DNA from: QHCA01 sp003244095 | GTDB lineage: Bacteria; Actinomycetota; Actinomycetes; Mycobacteriales; QHCA01 | Reading direction: 5' to 3' | Assembly (NCBI GenBank): GCA_038329965.1 | Contig: JBBQNN010000049.1 | Span: forward strand, 1 to 30,910 | DNA length: 30,910 bases | Part shown: in pieces, positions 30,661-30,910 of the stretch | Position numbering within the stretch: position 1 is the stretch's first letter | Layout of the letters: every line of letters begins with the position of its first letter | Position numbers and translations under genes: made by a program | Notes under the pieces: generated by a model | Seen by the model: the letters and a program-made list of their open reading frames with translations, nothing else | What the model was told of the DNA's origin: nothing | Database searches by the model: none

Positions 30661-30910
30661 AGTGCCACCGGGTGCCGCTGTAGGTTTCGGGTGTGATGAG
30701 CCAGCAGTTCACGGCCTGTGTCGCCTTCGCCTTCGCCTTCGCTGGCCGCCCGGTGCTCGACGGCGGCCGATGAGAAGCCCTGTGTCGAGCCGCCTTCCTG
30801 TTGATCTTGTCTTGTTCGGTGAGGACGCGTTGCAGGGCCTTGTGTTTGGTGGGGTTGTAGGCGATGTGGTCTTGCCAGTAGTGCCAGATGATGAACAGCC
30901 AGGCGCGGGT
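30506..30910 (-). mobile_element. C-terminal end of an IS110-like transposase, cut by the window edge
   Basis: The minus-strand frame entering at 30910 reads TRAWLFIIWHYWQDHIAYNPTKHKALQRVL (to about 30821), which matches what I know of the C-termini of IS110/IS116/IS902-type transposases. It is followed by a Lys/Ala-rich stretch from a GCCTTC triplet-like repeat (30723-30742). The frame then has no stop until 30506, running antisense through the last 155 bases of the DUF1206 gene. The natural stop is therefore missing, or the element inserted so that its frame continues into flanking DNA. The start and most of the gene lie outside the window. IS110 elements lack clear terminal inverted repeats, so the element boundary (perhaps near 30700) cannot be set from here. 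Confidence 0.55.

Noticed and set aside
1..30910. CRISPR array, tRNA genes, riboswitches
   Set aside because: No regularly spaced direct repeats, no tRNA-like cloverleaf other than the tmRNA ends, and no recognisable riboswitch core were seen by reading.

Overview
The window looks like chromosomal DNA of a high-GC Actinomycetota (roughly 70 % G+C by eye). Supporting signs are the many GTG starts, 4-nt stop/start overlaps, several starts lying 6-8 nt behind a TANNNT-like -10 box (leaderless style), a WXG100 protein, a WS/DGAT acyltransferase, and the actinobacterial order prfB-ftsE-ftsX-smpB followed by ssrA. I cannot name the genus. Almost all of it is dense, ordinary core and accessory coding sequence. 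The only mobile DNA seen is the end of an IS110-like transposase at the right edge.

Layout, left. Positions 1-243 hold no supported gene but carry a hyphenated inverted repeat and a G-rich tract. Positions 244-2003 hold a divergent GNAT acetyltransferase / TetR pair with a clear operator between them and a HAD hydrolase overlapping tetR. Positions 2072-4971 form a lipid cluster: WS/DGAT, patatin-like hydrolase, DUF6912-type protein. The WS/DGAT-patatin junction contains two chained 5-codon mini-ORFs. Positions 5049-6677 encode proline catabolic P5C dehydrogenase, followed by an unknown protein, a thioredoxin-like protein and a membrane protein (6727-8852).

Layout, middle. A very large minus-strand FHA-FtsK/SpoIIIE ATPase of type VII secretion (EccC/EssC-like, 1438 aa) runs from 13143 back to 8827. 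It is divergent from tryptophan 2,3-dioxygenase across 38 nt. A lone WXG100 protein and an unknown minus-strand protein follow. Then comes a minimal Tad pilus operon (15223-19817): ATPase, two TadB/TadC platform proteins, a small Flp-like protein and three TadE/TadG-like pseudopilins. A nine-base motif TATCCACAG occurs three times in the same orientation, at the start region of kynA/eccC, ahead of the WXG100 gene and ahead of tadA.

Layout, right. A PadR regulator and prfB are followed by a convergent small zinc-ribbon membrane protein, ftsEX and smpB. Next are a DUF2207 membrane protein, a LOG-like protein and the tmRNA gene ssrA (tag ADTNRADLALAA). SmpB and tmRNA, the two halves of trans-translation, lie 2.4 kb apart, with release factor 2 nearby. 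The window ends with a 56-aa unknown protein, a SixA-like phosphatase, an L,D-transpeptidase-like lipoprotein, a membrane fatty acid desaturase, a DUF1206 membrane protein and the transposase fragment, whose frame has no stop before running antisense into the DUF1206 gene.

Nothing here is clearly a new system. The best candidates for a second look are the reduced T7SS-like set next to the reduced Tad operon with its shared motif, the mini-ORF chain before the patatin gene, and the strand-asymmetric inverted repeat at the left end.
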